Virus record (IMG/VR): IMGVR_UViG_3300032897_000002
Location: 1-64,000 of that record
Length of the DNA stretch: 64,000 bases
Source: a virus
Reading direction: 5' to 3' (one strand)
The notes below the pieces were generated by a model that saw nothing but the letters and a program-made list of their open reading frames with translations, was not told the origin of the DNA and ran no database searches. A program made the translations under genes and the position numbers. Below are positions 1-10,900 of this stretch, one piece after another. The first letter of the stretch is position 1, and the number at the start of each line of letters is the position of its first letter.

Positions 1-3000
1 TGATTCGCAAGCTGTTTAGCGGCGCTTCAACGATTCCTTCTGGCGGAGGCGCGGCCTTGGACACCGGAGTCGCTGAAAACATCTGCTTCTGGCCCTGGAC
101 TTCTTCATTTCCTGCGAATAGAGGACTGCTACGCTCCATTTCACCTGCGGCTTTTGAAATAGACATTTCCGGGGGATTCTTGAGAGTTTGCGTTAAATTC
201 TCCCCGATTTGACGCTGCGCCGCTGCCTTCTGTTCTTCAACTGCACTTTCCATGCCCGGCAGATTCTCCACCATCGGCCCCACCTTCGACTTGGGAGTGA
301 GACGAGCGGGGGGAGGGGCGGCTGTTTCCTTCCCCTTTCCTTCCACTGGTGCAGTCTCGGCTGGCTTTAGGTCGGGGTAGTCGGCTAGGACTTCGGGAGG
401 GACGGTGGCCTCGCGCTGATAAGGTTCTGAAATTCCCGTCGCACCCTCTCGCGGAATCGGGTTTCCTTGGGCGTCCCTTTTGATGCTTCCAATTTTGCCC
501 TGGAGCGCAGATTCCACTTGGCTGTGATGTAGCTGATTGTTCGCCTCGCGGTCCGTGAATCCGTTCGATGATCGCCACTGATGGTATTCGTCCTGAGTCA
601 TTTCATAGGGGGCCTTGGCAGCCTCAGTAGGCGCGGGCTTCTCTTCCAAGCTGCCCTTTTGGGGTTGGGGAGAGGGCTCGGATACCCCTGCGGCTTTACC
701 CGTGGGCTCTACATTGATGTCCTCCGGTAGATTTGGTGCTTTCTCGGTGGGCAGGTACAAACCTTGCTTTATCAGCACGGCCTCAGGAACGCCATACTGC
801 TTTGCAACCTTCGCTGCAACTTGGCGCATTTCATCGTAACTGAGAGGCTCGATTCCCGCCCCTCTTGCGCCTTGACCCTCGCCCTTTTCAGCGGCAAATT
901 CGTCCATTGCGCCCGGAAGGGCTTTGATGGCCTCATCGAGTTTCTTCGGTTCCCCAGAGGGAGCGGGGAGGGCCGCCCCCTCTTTAGGCTCAGTCACCTG
1001 TGTGGCTGCGGGGGAAGGCTTGGCATTGTACTTGTTGTCCCTTACGAGGTCTGCGATATGAACCTGTTGCTCGGGGATGCGGTCGTAATCTCCGCCTGTG
1101 CTGGTGAGTCCGGTGTCGGCCACTTGGCGGATCGTCGCCATCTTGGTTGCCGGGTCAACACTCACGACTTGGAAGCCGCGATTTGTCTGGTCGCCCGTAA
1201 CTTTCCATCCCACGCCGTCTCCCGGCTTCCACTTGGCGGGGTTGGCGGCGATACGGGCCTTTAGCTGGTCGATTCTGATTTCTTGGGGCCGGGTCTTGAA
1301 ACGTAATCCCTCAAGGCGTTTCAATTCGGCACGCTCACCAGATTCGGGAGTTGCGGGGACGGGTTCGGGCTTTGCTTTGGCTTCTGAGACTTCGATCTTG
1401 AACGGCTCGCCGGGATTGTCCGTATTCATGTACTCTTCAAAGTGCTTCATTGCATCTGCAAGCGATTCCCCGCGTTTATACTGCATCCGGTAAGATTGTG
1501 TGCCCTCTGGGGTATGAGCGACAACTGAATAGGCTCCCGTTGTCGAGGTATCAGGGCGCAGACTTATGGGAATGCGATTCTCGCCACGAATCAAGGTGCC
1601 GATTCTTCCACTACTATTTTTACCGAGACGCTCGCCAATGGTTTCGCCCTTGGCTTCTTCGGGGGGAGTTGCTTCTTGCGGAGTTATGGCCGATTCTTCA
1701 CTTTTTTTTTGAGCCTCTCCTGCGAGGTCGGGATAGTCCGGGTGAGAGGAGATTTTGCCCTGGTTTATGGCGTTCTTGACGGCTATACGATGGGCTTCCT
1801 CAGTGCCTCCGAATTTTTGATATTCTGCCTTGGTTACAGTTTCGGGCTTCTCCCATGCTTTCAGGGCATCATTGAAAGCAAGTGCAGCAGCTTGCGGCGT
1901 ATCGAACTTTTCTGGAACGTCCGTTTGCGTAATCCATACGTCTTTCGCTGGATGTTGAACCTTGGCCGCTTCAACTGAGAGCTTCCAGCCATCACGATCA
2001 CGCTTCACGGTGGCGCGGGTGCTTCCCTTGTCGGATTCAATCAAATCAAATCTGTCGGGCGATTGCTGCGCTACAAAGTAACGCTCATCTAATCCGGGGA
2101 GTTCTCGCGCTTGATAGCCTTGAGCATTCGGCTTAAATTCACCCCACGGTTCTTTCACCCCCGCCTCAGCCTCTCGGGGAGCGGGAACCTCCGGTGCCTT
2201 CCCATAAGGCTTGGCCGGTTGCGCTGCGGCGGCTGCCTGTTCGACATCTGCCGAACCGATGCGCGAGTTTAGCCCTTCAATCTGCCTTGCCAGAGTCTTC
2301 GCTCGTGCTGGGTCGGTAGTGCCCTGAAGTTCTGTGTTGAGGGCGTCCCGCTTGTCCATGAGGTCTGCGGCGGTTTCGGGGGGTGGGGTCTCGACAGCAG
2401 GGGCCTGACGGATTGCCGGGGCAGCAATAGCAGCCTTCGGAGTTGGTTCGGTAGATTTTACCGGCGCTGGAGCTTCTGTCGCCACGGGAAGGGGCGGTGC
2501 TCCCGCGACTGGCTTTCTCCCCCCTACTGGACCCCTCTTAGGCGGTTTGGGTGCCTCTACGGGCCGCTCTGTGACGGCAGGGGCCACTTTAAGCGCAGGT
2601 GCGGCGGCAAGCTCAGGCGCGACGGGCGGTGGCGGTGCGGCGCCTTCTGGGGCACGCGGCACTGTGGGGCCGGGGCCTTGAGGCTTCGGGACGAGCGGTG
2701 GGGCGGCGGTGGGCGGTGGGGGCTCTTCAGACGGACGCGGGGCCACTTCCGCGACTCCCTGGATTGGTCGCCTGTCGATCACCCGGAAAGGCTGTTGGGT
2801 TCTGGCCTGTTCTTCCAGATCGCGTGCTCTTTCGACATCTCCAAGGAGATTTGCGGCTTGGGCACGTAACGCTGCCTGCTGGCGCATCTCGTCGGTGAAC
2901 GGAATGGCGGTTCCCCTGCCCAGAATGAACGGCGCTGGCTCGGCTGGACGCTTTGGGGCCTCCCGGCCAAGATTGGCAAGTTCCTGTACGGTCGGGATAT

Positions 3001-4969
3001 GCTCTTCCGGTACCGGCATCTCAAAGGATGGCACTGTGGGACGCTTCAGAGGCTCAACGGCGGGCATTCCAGCCCGGATTGCGGCGGTGCGCTCGCGGGC
3101 TCCCTGCCGGCCTTCCTCATCGGCCCAACGCTCTCGGAAGTTGGGGCCTAGCAGGTCGGTGAGGGTCTGGCGCGGTGCGGGCTCAGGGGGAATAGGCGGA
3201 GTCAATTCCGGCGCTGGCGGCGGAGGTGGGGGCGGCGGGGCGGTTGGATAAGGTTCTGGCTTCAAACCTGCCCTGCCAAGTTTGGTCAATCCCGTCTTAA
3301 ATCTTCCGGCCTCGGTTCCCTCGAAAGCCTTGGCTATTTGGCTCGAAATTCCCATAGCCATTCCGCGTGGGCTTGTGAAGAGGTAGAGCCGCGCCCAAGG
3401 GGGAAGTTTTTCAAGGTCTCCCCTCGCATCCCTCAGTGCTTCCTGCGCCCCGCGCTCAAGAGTTCTATTTTTGAACTCTTCTAGGGCACCCCATTGGCGG
3501 TTCCATTCTTTTACGCCTTGTTCTCCTGCATCAACAAGAGTTTGGTCAACAACATCCCTGGCGGCTTTTACGAATGCCTGCCTGACTCGCACGCCAAGCG
3601 GTCCGTATGCTTCCATTGAACCCTGCGGGCCGCGTTTATTGAGATCGGCGTTTATCTCCCTAATTCGGTCATCCAAATCTTTCAGATTTTGTGGCCGCTT
3701 GGCTTGGTCAAGCCATTTTTGGGCTTCGGCTGCCTCACGCGGATTATTCTCAGCCGCCACTGTGGGGACTGGGTTGCCGTCTGCTCCCGGCCTCGTCAGA
3801 ATATCCTGCGCTTCTGTAGCAAGTCGTGTATGGTCAACGGGGTGATTGGGATTTCTCTCCATTACCCGTTCTATCGGCTGCTCATGTGCCCTATTCCATA
3901 TTTCCGATTGCCGCCTATCAACAGTATCCGCAAATTGGTTGAATACATCCGGTCCCTTCCCAGATGGAGGTGCTTGCCTCGCTAATTCAGAAAGCTGATT
4001 TGTTGCATCTGCAAGCGCACTATCCATCGAAGCAGCACGCACGCCAGCCTTGCCGGGGGGGACAGCGAGAGATTGCTTGATTAACTTCAACCCCGGCTCA
4101 GGGCCGTTATAGCCCATGTTGGTTCTAATTTTTTCAATTCCGACTTTGGGTGCTTCTGCGGCTCCTTTGAACCCGTAATACTCCAACCCAAACTCCGGGG
4201 CCGCGCCAATGTGCCCCTTCTCGGCTTCGCTGACGGCCCCACCAACCCACGGGCCGACAACCGGAACGACTTCTCCGGCACGGTGAACAAGCCCCGCCCC
4301 CAATTCCGCCAGCCTCGTCCCCACGCTCAATCGAGGGTCAAGCGATTTTTCAAACGATTCGCGTGCGGCTTCGTGTTCCTTCACGGCAGGGTCCCACAAC
4401 ATGCGCTTGGCAGCGAGTAATCCCTCGCTTCCGACTCCGGCGGTTGCGGCAAGATTTGCTTCTTCGGGAGTTTGGGGAGGAGTAAAAGCGGTCTTGGCCA
4501 TCGAAACCGGCATGGTCACGATGTTCTTTGCCGCCCTGCCGGGAGCCGCAATCATCTCCCGCCCAACGGCGTGTCCAAGCGATTCTCCGGGCGCTACGGC
4601 ACCTGTCGGGCCTTCATAGAAGCCCGAGAAGAGGCCGGGGACTTCCTGCTTTCCTGCGGAGCCGGGAACTTCGACGGTGGGTTGCTTCGTGAGACCGCGT
4701 ACCTGAAAACCGTTCTTCTGGGCCTCTCCCATCTGATGGAATGGCGTATAGCCTTTTTCGCCATCGGGCGAAACCACCGGAACGGCGGGCTGAAACCTTC
4801 CATGCTGTTGCTGGAACTCCGGCTTTTGCATCTGCTCCCAGTCGGAGCGCGAAACGACACCTTTTTGACCGTCAGGGCTGTAGACGTGAACCGTGTCACC
4901 AGCAATCCACGGACCTTCGGTTGGAAACGTCTGTTCGGGTGCTTCGAGTTGTGCGGTGCCGTTGGCCAT
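1..4969 (-). CDS. giant internal virion / polyvalent-type protein (3' end cut by window)
   Basis: One uninterrupted frame of about 1656 codons runs from ATG at 4969 to the window edge; its stop lies outside. The start is one base after the stop of the upstream virion gene, so the two are translationally coupled. The first 330 or so residues are Ala/Gly-rich with hydrophobic stretches. A run of about ten prolines sits near residues 576-590 and a long Pro/Ala linker follows near 750-860. Near residue 1525 the motif VPPEVLADYPDLKP resembles short motifs in phage polyvalent proteins. Last gene of the tail module, where podoviruses keep ejected internal proteins. Role as injected protein is inferred from size, composition and position; no enzyme motif recognised. 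Confidence 0.75.
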   Translation of the reverse strand, partial: MANGTAQLEAPEQTFPTEGPWIAGDTVHVYSPDGQKGVVSRSDWEQMQKPEFQQQHGRFQPAVPVVSPDGEKGYTPFHQMGEAQKNGFQVRGLTKQPTVEVPGSAGKQEVPGLFSGFYEGPTGAVAPGESLGHAVGREMIAAPGRAAKNIVTMPVSMAKTAFTPPQTPEEANLAATAGVGSEGLLAAKRMLWDPAVKEHEAARESFEKSLDPRLSVGTRLAELGAGLVHRAGEVVPVVGPWVGGAVSEAEKGHIGAAPEFGLEYYGFKGAAEAPKVGIEKIRTNMGYNGPEPGLKLIKQSLAVPPGKAGVRAASMDSALADATNQLSELARQAPPSGKGPDVFNQFADTVDRRQSEIWNRAHEQPIERVMERNPNHPVDHTRLATEAQDILTRPGADGNPVPTVAAENNPREAAEAQKWLDQAKRPQNLKDLDDRIREINADLNKRGPQGSMEAYGPLGVRVRQAFVKAARDVVDQTLVDAGEQGVKEWNRQWGALEEFKNRTLERGAQEALRDARGDLEKLPPWARLYLFTSPRGMAMGISSQIAKAFEGTEAGRFKTGLTKLGRAGLKPEPYPTAPPPPPPPPAPELTPPIPPEPAPRQTLTDLLGPNFRERWADEEGRQGARERTAAIRAGMPAVEPLKRPTVPSFEMPVPEEHIPTVQELANLGREAPKRPAEPAPFILGRGTAIPFTDEMRQQAALRAQAANLLGDVERARDLEEQARTQQPFRVIDRRPIQGVAEVAPRPSEEPPPPTAAPPLVPKPQGPGPTVPRAPEGAAPPPPVAPELAAAPALKVAPAVTERPVEAPKPPKRGPVGGRKPVAGAPPLPVATEAPAPVKSTEPTPKAAIAAPAIRQAPAVETPPPETAADLMDKRDALNTELQGTTDPARAKTLARQIEGLNSRIGSADVEQAAAAAQPAKPYGKAPEVPAPREAEAGVKEPWGEFKPNAQGYQARELPGLDERYFVAQQSPDRFDLIESDKGSTRATVKRDRDGWKLSVEAAKVQHPAKDVWITQTDVPEKFDTPQAAALAFNDALKAWEKPETVTKAEYQKFGGTEEAHRIAVKNAINQGKISSHPDYPDLAGEAQKKSEESAITPQEATPPEEAKGETIGERLGKNSSGRIGTLIRGENRIPISLRPDTSTTGAYSVVAHTPEGTQSYRMQYKRGESLADAMKHFEEYMNTDNPGEPFKIEVSEAKAKPEPVPATPESGERAELKRLEGLRFKTRPQEIRIDQLKARIAANPAKWKPGDGVGWKVTGDQTNRGFQVVSVDPATKMATIRQVADTGLTSTGGDYDRIPEQQVHIADLVRDNKYNAKPSPAATQVTEPKEGAALPAPSGEPKKLDEAIKALPGAMDEFAAEKGEGQGARGAGIEPLSYDEMRQVAAKVAKQYGVPEAVLIKQGLYLPTEKAPNLPEDINVEPTGKAAGVSEPSPQPQKGSLEEKPAPTEAAKAPYEMTQDEYHQWRSSNGFTDREANNQLHHSQVESALQGKIGSIKRDAQGNPIPREGATGISEPYQREATVPPEVLADYPDLKPAETAPVEGKGKETAAPPPARLTPKSKVGPMVENLPGMESAVEEQKAAAQRQIGENLTQTLKNPPEMSISKAAGEMERSSPLFAGNEEVQGQKQMFSATPVSKAAPPPEGIVEAPLNSLRI

Positions 4970-4970
4970 G

Positions 4971-6752
4971 TCACTCGCCGGGGGTGAAAGTCACGTTGCC
5001 ATACTTTTTCGGTGCGGCGGGGGTTTTGGGACCAGCACTTCCTGCGGTGCCTTCCGCCTTTGCAATTCCCTCGCGCACATCCTGCGGAATCTCGCCTGAG
5101 ATATCGAGTCCGTTCTGGGCCGCTGTGTGGGCAGCCTGCTGCCATTCACGCACTCTCCGGTCCTGGCCCAGGTCAACCATCTGCTTGATCTGGTCGGGCG
5201 TGAGGGTGATTCCCGAGAGCGGCCCCGTAATGACACGCTCGCCCGTCTGCGGGTCAACCTTCGTGAACCTCGACAGCACGCGGTCAATCCAGGGCGCAGA
5301 AGCCGTTGCCTCATCCCACATGGCCTGATTGATGCGCGAACCTTTCTGGAGTCCTTGCGTCATGCCCATATGGTTCGCAAGAATGTTAATCATGGCCTGC
5401 TGATTTCCGGCAAGTGCGGGCTTCTCGTTGTCGATCATCACGCCATAGCGCGTATCGGCTCCCCGTGCCGTGTCCATGATTTTGTTGATTTCTCCCTCGA
5501 CCGCGTGCGGGATGGCGACGGGGCCTCCGCCCGCGACGTTGGCCACAGTGATATTTCCGGTGCGCCGATCAAACTTCCCCGGCTGGAGCTTTCCGCCGAC
5601 ATTGACCTCAGTCGGTTCATAGAGTCCCGTCTCAGCGAATGACGGAGGCGGCTGGAAGCCCGGAATTGGCTGTCCTGTATTCGGGTCAAGCCATCCCTTT
5701 CCTTGAACGTATTGGCCCCAAGCTGGCTTCCCACCTACCATGCCCGCAGTTGGCTTGGGCTCATTCGGTTCTTTCTGATACGGCTTTGCGCCAGCGATTT
5801 CATTTCCGTTCAGATCAAAGTATTTCCCTTTAGCGCGATCATAATTGGCCAGCATCGGCTTGCCGTCCGGCCCGACAATCTCGCTGCGCTCAAATGCCTC
5901 GGGGGTAGTGCCGGGAACTGTGGTAAATTTTCCGGTTGTCGGGTCGTAAATCGACTCTCCCGGTTTCACCGTCATTGGCTTCTCAACGGAGGTAGGGCTG
6001 AGCGCGGATTCAACCGCCTTTTCCGCATCCAGTTGGCTTGCGTTAGGATGCGCGGCCATGTAATCGGCTATATCCTTCGCCCGCCGTCCAAGGGCATCCG
6101 ATTCAAGCCCTCTTTGACGGGTAACCGCCTGTTCCTCGCCGGTCTGCGCCCCAATCTGTCCAATACGCGCTTCCCCTTCCCGCTTTGCGATGTCGGCTTC
6201 ATCCCGGCGTTTCTGTGCGTTTTCCTCCATCCGTTGATGCTGTGGGGTGCCGGGTATCCAAGGCATCACAGCGGGCAGCAACATGCTCCCGGCCGCTACT
6301 CCAACGTCCTTGCCAACTTCCCCGACGATGTGGCCGAAACGGTCAAGGCGTGAACGGGGAGCCGCTACGGGGCCTCCGGCTGCTTGGCCTTCCGAACGGT
6401 CTTGCGGCGACATCATGCCCATTGAGGGGGTAAGGGGCGCTGGCCCGGACTTGGGCAACTCGACACTCGGAAGCACGCTTGAGACGGGCCGTCTGCCAAC
6501 CTGTTGCTGGACTGTTGGGAAAACCGCATTCGTGAGGCTGGCTCCGGGGGCCATGAAGGGCGTTGACCTGTCGGGCACTCCAACTCGCGGGGCAGTGGAA
6601 ACGGACGGGATTCCGATGGGAGCGGGCATCCTCAGGCTTGAAATCTCCGGGGCCGCAGTAGATGGCGGTGGCTGTTGCTCCTCCTCGGGATTGCTGATGC
6701 CGAGAAGATCGTAGAGCGTCATTTCTTTCGTGGGTCCCCGCGTTTCTGCCAT
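4971..6752 (-). CDS. virion structural / internal protein, 593 aa
   Basis: Long ORF in the tail module. Residues 1-140 are Pro-rich and low in complexity; a hydrophobic Gly/Ala stretch at about 145-165 could insert in a membrane; a charged helical part (180-240) follows; then repeated DPNTG/DPTTG-like turns and a helical C-terminal third. The architecture resembles internal core or ejection proteins of short-tailed phages. Sits 10 nt after the preceding small virion gene and 1 nt before the giant gene, so all three are probably translated together. No family assigned with certainty. Confidence 0.7.
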   Translation of the reverse strand: MAETRGPTKEMTLYDLLGISNPEEEQQPPPSTAAPEISSLRMPAPIGIPSVSTAPRVGVPDRSTPFMAPGASLTNAVFPTVQQQVGRRPVSSVLPSVELPKSGPAPLTPSMGMMSPQDRSEGQAAGGPVAAPRSRLDRFGHIVGEVGKDVGVAAGSMLLPAVMPWIPGTPQHQRMEENAQKRRDEADIAKREGEARIGQIGAQTGEEQAVTRQRGLESDALGRRAKDIADYMAAHPNASQLDAEKAVESALSPTSVEKPMTVKPGESIYDPTTGKFTTVPGTTPEAFERSEIVGPDGKPMLANYDRAKGKYFDLNGNEIAGAKPYQKEPNEPKPTAGMVGGKPAWGQYVQGKGWLDPNTGQPIPGFQPPPSFAETGLYEPTEVNVGGKLQPGKFDRRTGNITVANVAGGGPVAIPHAVEGEINKIMDTARGADTRYGVMIDNEKPALAGNQQAMINILANHMGMTQGLQKGSRINQAMWDEATASAPWIDRVLSRFTKVDPQTGERVITGPLSGITLTPDQIKQMVDLGQDRRVREWQQAAHTAAQNGLDISGEIPQDVREGIAKAEGTAGSAGPKTPAAPKKYGNVTFTPGE

Positions 6753-6762
6753 CGTATCACCC

Positions 6763-7353
6763 TCAGAGCGCCGCTGCCTTGGCTACGTCGCCAAGTGCCT
6801 GCCCGCCCAGATTGAACCAGTTGCTCAGGCCGCTCATCCACGGGGCCGGGGCCGACTGCGCTTTCAGCATGGCTTCGAGTGCGCCGGGGGCCTCGCTCAT
6901 AGCTTTCAGGCCCGCGTTGATGTCGCTCGTCCCAATTTCGCCGGTCTGACGGAGCGCGGCTTCCTGCTGTTTGGCCTTGAGCATTTCGTTCTGCGCGAGG
7001 ATGTCCTGAAGCGTTCCACCGGCTGCCCGCGCACCTTCGCCCGCAATCGCTACGCCGGTTGCGTTGAGAGAGGCAGGATTATTGCTGCGCAGCGCCCGCA
7101 GTCGGGCTTCTTCAGCGCTCGCCCCGGTCTTGGCAGCCACGCCCGAAAGCGCTTGATTCTGCATGGTGGCGAGTCCGGTCGGCCCGAAGCCGGGAGCACC
7201 GCCGGTCGCTTGGCGCTGCAAGGTGGGCAAAATACCAGACAGAATTCCTTGCCCTGCCGGGGTGAGGCCCTCCGCTCCCATAACGGCGTTCAGATTGCCC
7301 TGCGCTGACTGCACAGCAGCGGGATTACCAAGAATGCTCGTTAGCCATGACAT
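6763..7353 (-). CDS. small Ala/Gly-rich internal virion protein
   Basis: 196 aa starting MSWLTSILG, dominated by Ala, Gly, Gln and Leu. A helix-rich middle (residues 95-160) is flanked by hydrophobic ends. Small Ala/Gly-rich proteins in this position, just before the large internal proteins, are typical of podovirus DNA-ejection sets. Function inferred from composition and neighbours. In line with the downstream virion genes, but separated from the tail gene by the inserted HNH gene. Confidence 0.6.
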   Translation of the reverse strand: MSWLTSILGNPAAVQSAQGNLNAVMGAEGLTPAGQGILSGILPTLQRQATGGAPGFGPTGLATMQNQALSGVAAKTGASAEEARLRALRSNNPASLNATGVAIAGEGARAAGGTLQDILAQNEMLKAKQQEAALRQTGEIGTSDINAGLKAMSEAPGALEAMLKAQSAPAPWMSGLSNWFNLGGQALGDVAKAAAL

Positions 7354-7413
7354 AAAAATCTCCTACTAACCCGCGATTATCGCACAAACTGACTGGCATG
7401 AAGAAAATATGTT

Positions 7414-7956
7414 TTAGCGCGTTATGACTGGTCTCTCCATCAAGGCCCGCTTTCTGACAAGCTCCTTTTTAATTTGATGGTTCCAACAAAGTGTCTGGAA
7501 TCCCTTCGGGAAACCCTCTTTGACTAGTAGCCGATAAATATCTCCTCCGCCCTTTCCCTTTGTCTTTTTTCGATGCTCATGGCCATCATTATTGATATGG
7601 TCCAAGCTCAACATATCCAAATCGTCGATGGGGCATCCTGGCCAAGAACATTTCAGGATTCCAAAAGGGCCATAGTGCGTAAGCACTTCAGTCTTTAATC
7701 CGACCGTTCTTTTGTTATTTACCCTCCGGTGCTGTTCTCTGTGGGCATCCTGATAATCCTTTGTCCTTTTCAATTCCCTTTCTCTATTTTCCCAATATCG
7801 TTTTTGCTGTTGGGCTTTAACTCTGTCAGGATGACGCATTCTATACAATTGAGTGTTTCGACGAGCGTATTCTTTGGTTTCGCTGTACGCTTGTCTTCTT
7901 TGCTCTTCTCCTTTGGGCATAAAGTTCGCTGCATCAGGGAACAGAAATCCGGTCAT
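7414..7956 (-). CDS. HNH endonuclease (free-standing homing type)
   Basis: About 180 aa. An Arg/Lys/Gln-rich helical N half (residues 15-85) is followed by an HNH-like zinc finger: Cys pair in CSWPGC, SLDHINNDG (catalytic His in LDH), then a C-terminal WNH-type His/Asn segment. ATG at 7956 has GGAG about 8 nt upstream; an overlapping GTG at 7962 is less likely. The gene is wedged between the tail gene and the small virion gene and overlaps nothing essential, as free-standing homing endonucleases do. Noticeably more A/T-rich than its neighbours, which suggests recent arrival. Confidence 0.8.
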   Translation of the reverse strand: MTGFLFPDAANFMPKGEEQRRQAYSETKEYARRNTQLYRMRHPDRVKAQQQKRYWENRERELKRTKDYQDAHREQHRRVNNKRTVGLKTEVLTHYGPFGILKCSWPGCPIDDLDMLSLDHINNDGHEHRKKTKGKGGGDIYRLLVKEGFPKGFQTLCWNHQIKKELVRKRALMERPVITR

Positions 7957-7958
7957 TA

Positions 7959-10900
7959 TCACACTCCGCTAATTGGCAACCAAGGATCACGACAGACAAA
8001 AATGACGAGTCTTTCCAACTGGAACCAGCTACCCACGTTTCCGTCCACCGTGAACTCGATGAACATCGCGTTGCCGTTCTGGGCAATAGGGAAATTAGTA
8101 TCATCAAGCGCCGGGTTGTAGAGGTTGAAGGCCGCTTGGGTCGCCATGTACGGCGTTGCCAAAGTCTCCGGGTAGAAGTTCACATTCCACTGCCCCGAGC
8201 CTTCAATCTTCGCGAGGCCGTACTGATAGAGTTTCCGCACATCGCCTAATTGCAAAGTTTCATTGGTGATCTTATCCGAAAATCCATTGGTACAGTACGT
8301 CTCGGGAATTGCCGCGCCGTTGTCGGTAGTGTTGGTGGGATCGAGTTCGTATATCTCGCCGTTGAAGTTGCCGCCGAACCAGAATTGGGTGCTGCCGTCC
8401 GGTCGCGGAATGAAGTTCCCCAACGGTGAGGGAATCGTCCACAACGTCCATTTGCGATGGCCCTCTTTGAAGATGAGGTGGCCCGCAAATGCCGACACGA
8501 CAATGCTTGGCCCCTCCGCAATCTGGAGACCCGTGTCGAGTCCCAGGTAGGAGCACATCAGGATGACGTTGGGGCTGGTCGGGGTGGCGTTGACAGGCGC
8601 ATTCGGGAGCCACTGATTCGGGGTGGGCAGCGGGATTCCCACCATGATGCGCTTGTTGGTGATGTCGTTGCGGAGCCAGATCGTGTTGAGCGCGGGCTTG
8701 TAGATGGCGTTCCAGATGGACTGCACTTCCTGGCTGATCTTGATGTGATTGCCGCCGTCGAACAGGAACACTCCCAATCCGCACGCATCGAGGCTGTATT
8801 CTTCACCGAGATCGCTCGCCAGCGGTCCGCACTCCCCGATGGTATTGGAAACCTCTCTGATCTCCCAGCTTGACGGCTCGCCGCTCTGGTTTGCGGCGGC
8901 GATGGCGAAAGTCTTGGTGGCCGTCTTGATGTAGAGCGTTTCGAGAAACACAAAGATGTCGGTCTGTGGTTCCGCAGTGAAGTTGGAGGTGTCGATGACC
9001 CCCGTAATCGAGTCCACCGCCTCATAGGACTCCGCGTAGCTGACCGCGCATTGCTGCGCGTAAACGGGTTGCGTAGTGGGATAGATTTCGATGCGGTCCA
9101 CAAGCACGTCGGTTACAACGGCCATGTTGAGCGGATACACGCGGAGTTGGAGGTCAGATGGGACGGGTAACCATTGCGGATTGGAGAAGGTGGCCGTAAA
9201 CTCCTTCACCGACGTGCTCATGGACGCGAACGGAATTGTGAAAGGCCAGTTGGCATCGAGCGAGGGAGAATAGAGTTCCACCACCAGACTGCCGCTCGTC
9301 TTCCCCGATGGGATTGAGGCCGTGACCCTGACGCTGTAGGCCGTATTGCTCTGGATGATGGCCTCTGAGTAGGCATCCAGCGCCGCGCCCTGCGAGAGCA
9401 CCAGCATATTAGGGAGAGTGGTTCCGGTGGGGTTGATGGTGACCCCGGTCGGGCCGTAAGAGCACAGAATCGTTGTCCAGACGGGGTTGAGAACGGGAGT
9501 CCAGGGCGTTGCGGTAAGGGTGATGGCGGAGGTGGGAAGGCTCGCCCCGGAGCCCGTTACCGTATAGACATTCGCGTTGAAAGAGTAAGTGCTTTCAATC
9601 TGGTCCACGTAATAAATTGTCGGACTCAGTTTAACCGTTTCGGCATAGGTGCCGTTGTCGATGATAAAATTCGCCAGAACGATGCTGGTTCCGGTGGGGG
9701 TAATGACGTTGGTCGTGATGCTCCCCGAAGTGATTTCACCGCTGGCCGCAGTGACGACTGGCGTACCGGGCAATTCGTACATCGCCAGCGTTGAAAACCC
9801 GGTTTGCGTGCCACCGAGGCTCAGTGTCCAGCTTGCGGAGTCGCCTGCCTGCACGGTGCGGGTGTAGATGGCGCTGTTCCAGTAGGCGCCCGTCTTATTG
9901 GTCTGGGTGATGAGCCCGGTCTGGGAAGGATACCCTCCTACCTGATTATGACCCGTCAAAAGAAATACGATGGTGTTCCCAGGCGTCGGAGATACCCCGA
10001 AGGCAGCGGTGATGGTGGATGCGGCTGTGGCCGAATACGAAACCGCCTGGACGATTTTGGGAGTCGCGATGTTCTTGATGTAGAGCGAAGTATTCACAAT
10101 GGGCGACGGCACTACCGAAATGTCGTAGGCGAGTTTGGGACTGACGGTCCATCCGGCAGGGAGACCCGACACCGTTCCGCCGTCGAACGTGACGTTGACG
10201 AAGTTATCCGTCTTGACCCGCTCTCCGATGTAGAAGCCGCGCCCGAAATAATTCACACACTTGGCGAACTCCCCGATTTCACGCTGCTGTTGCGTATTAT
10301 TGCCGGCCTCGGTGACGTTTATCGAGTCCAGCAGTACCGGATCGGAGATGTTGATGGGACCGAGGAAGGTCGAGACGTTATCGTTGATGATGGTGGCGTC
10401 GTAGGTGATCGCGGCTCCGAGGGTCGCTTGCGTCCCTGGCACCGTTACGGGTGTGGGCACCCAGAAGTAGGGGCCGGCGATTCCAGCATTAGCTGCATTG
10501 ATCGCGATGATGCGTGCGATGACGTTAGGCGGCCCGATAGGAATATTTTGGAACGTCAGTTGGGTTGACTGGCCTGTCGTATAGAAGCTCACCGGAGGAG
10601 ACGCGGGGGTGATGTTGCCGCTGCGGCTCAGGAACATGCAGATCGCATATCGCTGTCCTGCGGCCACGTTTCCGGTGGCGGGGGGCACTACTAAGCCTCC
10701 TGCGGAAGCGTTTCCATAGATGGGATCGGTTCCGGGGGAGCCGGTATTAAGGGTTTTCTGTGCGGGGTCGATGACGATGACGTTGGCAGAGCCCGATATG
10801 GCGTTTCCGGCTTCTCCTGCCGCCGCAAAGTTTGGGGAGGGGATGGTAGTCGTGAACGTGGTCGATGTTGCCGAAGTAATGGTGGCGTTGGCGACATTAA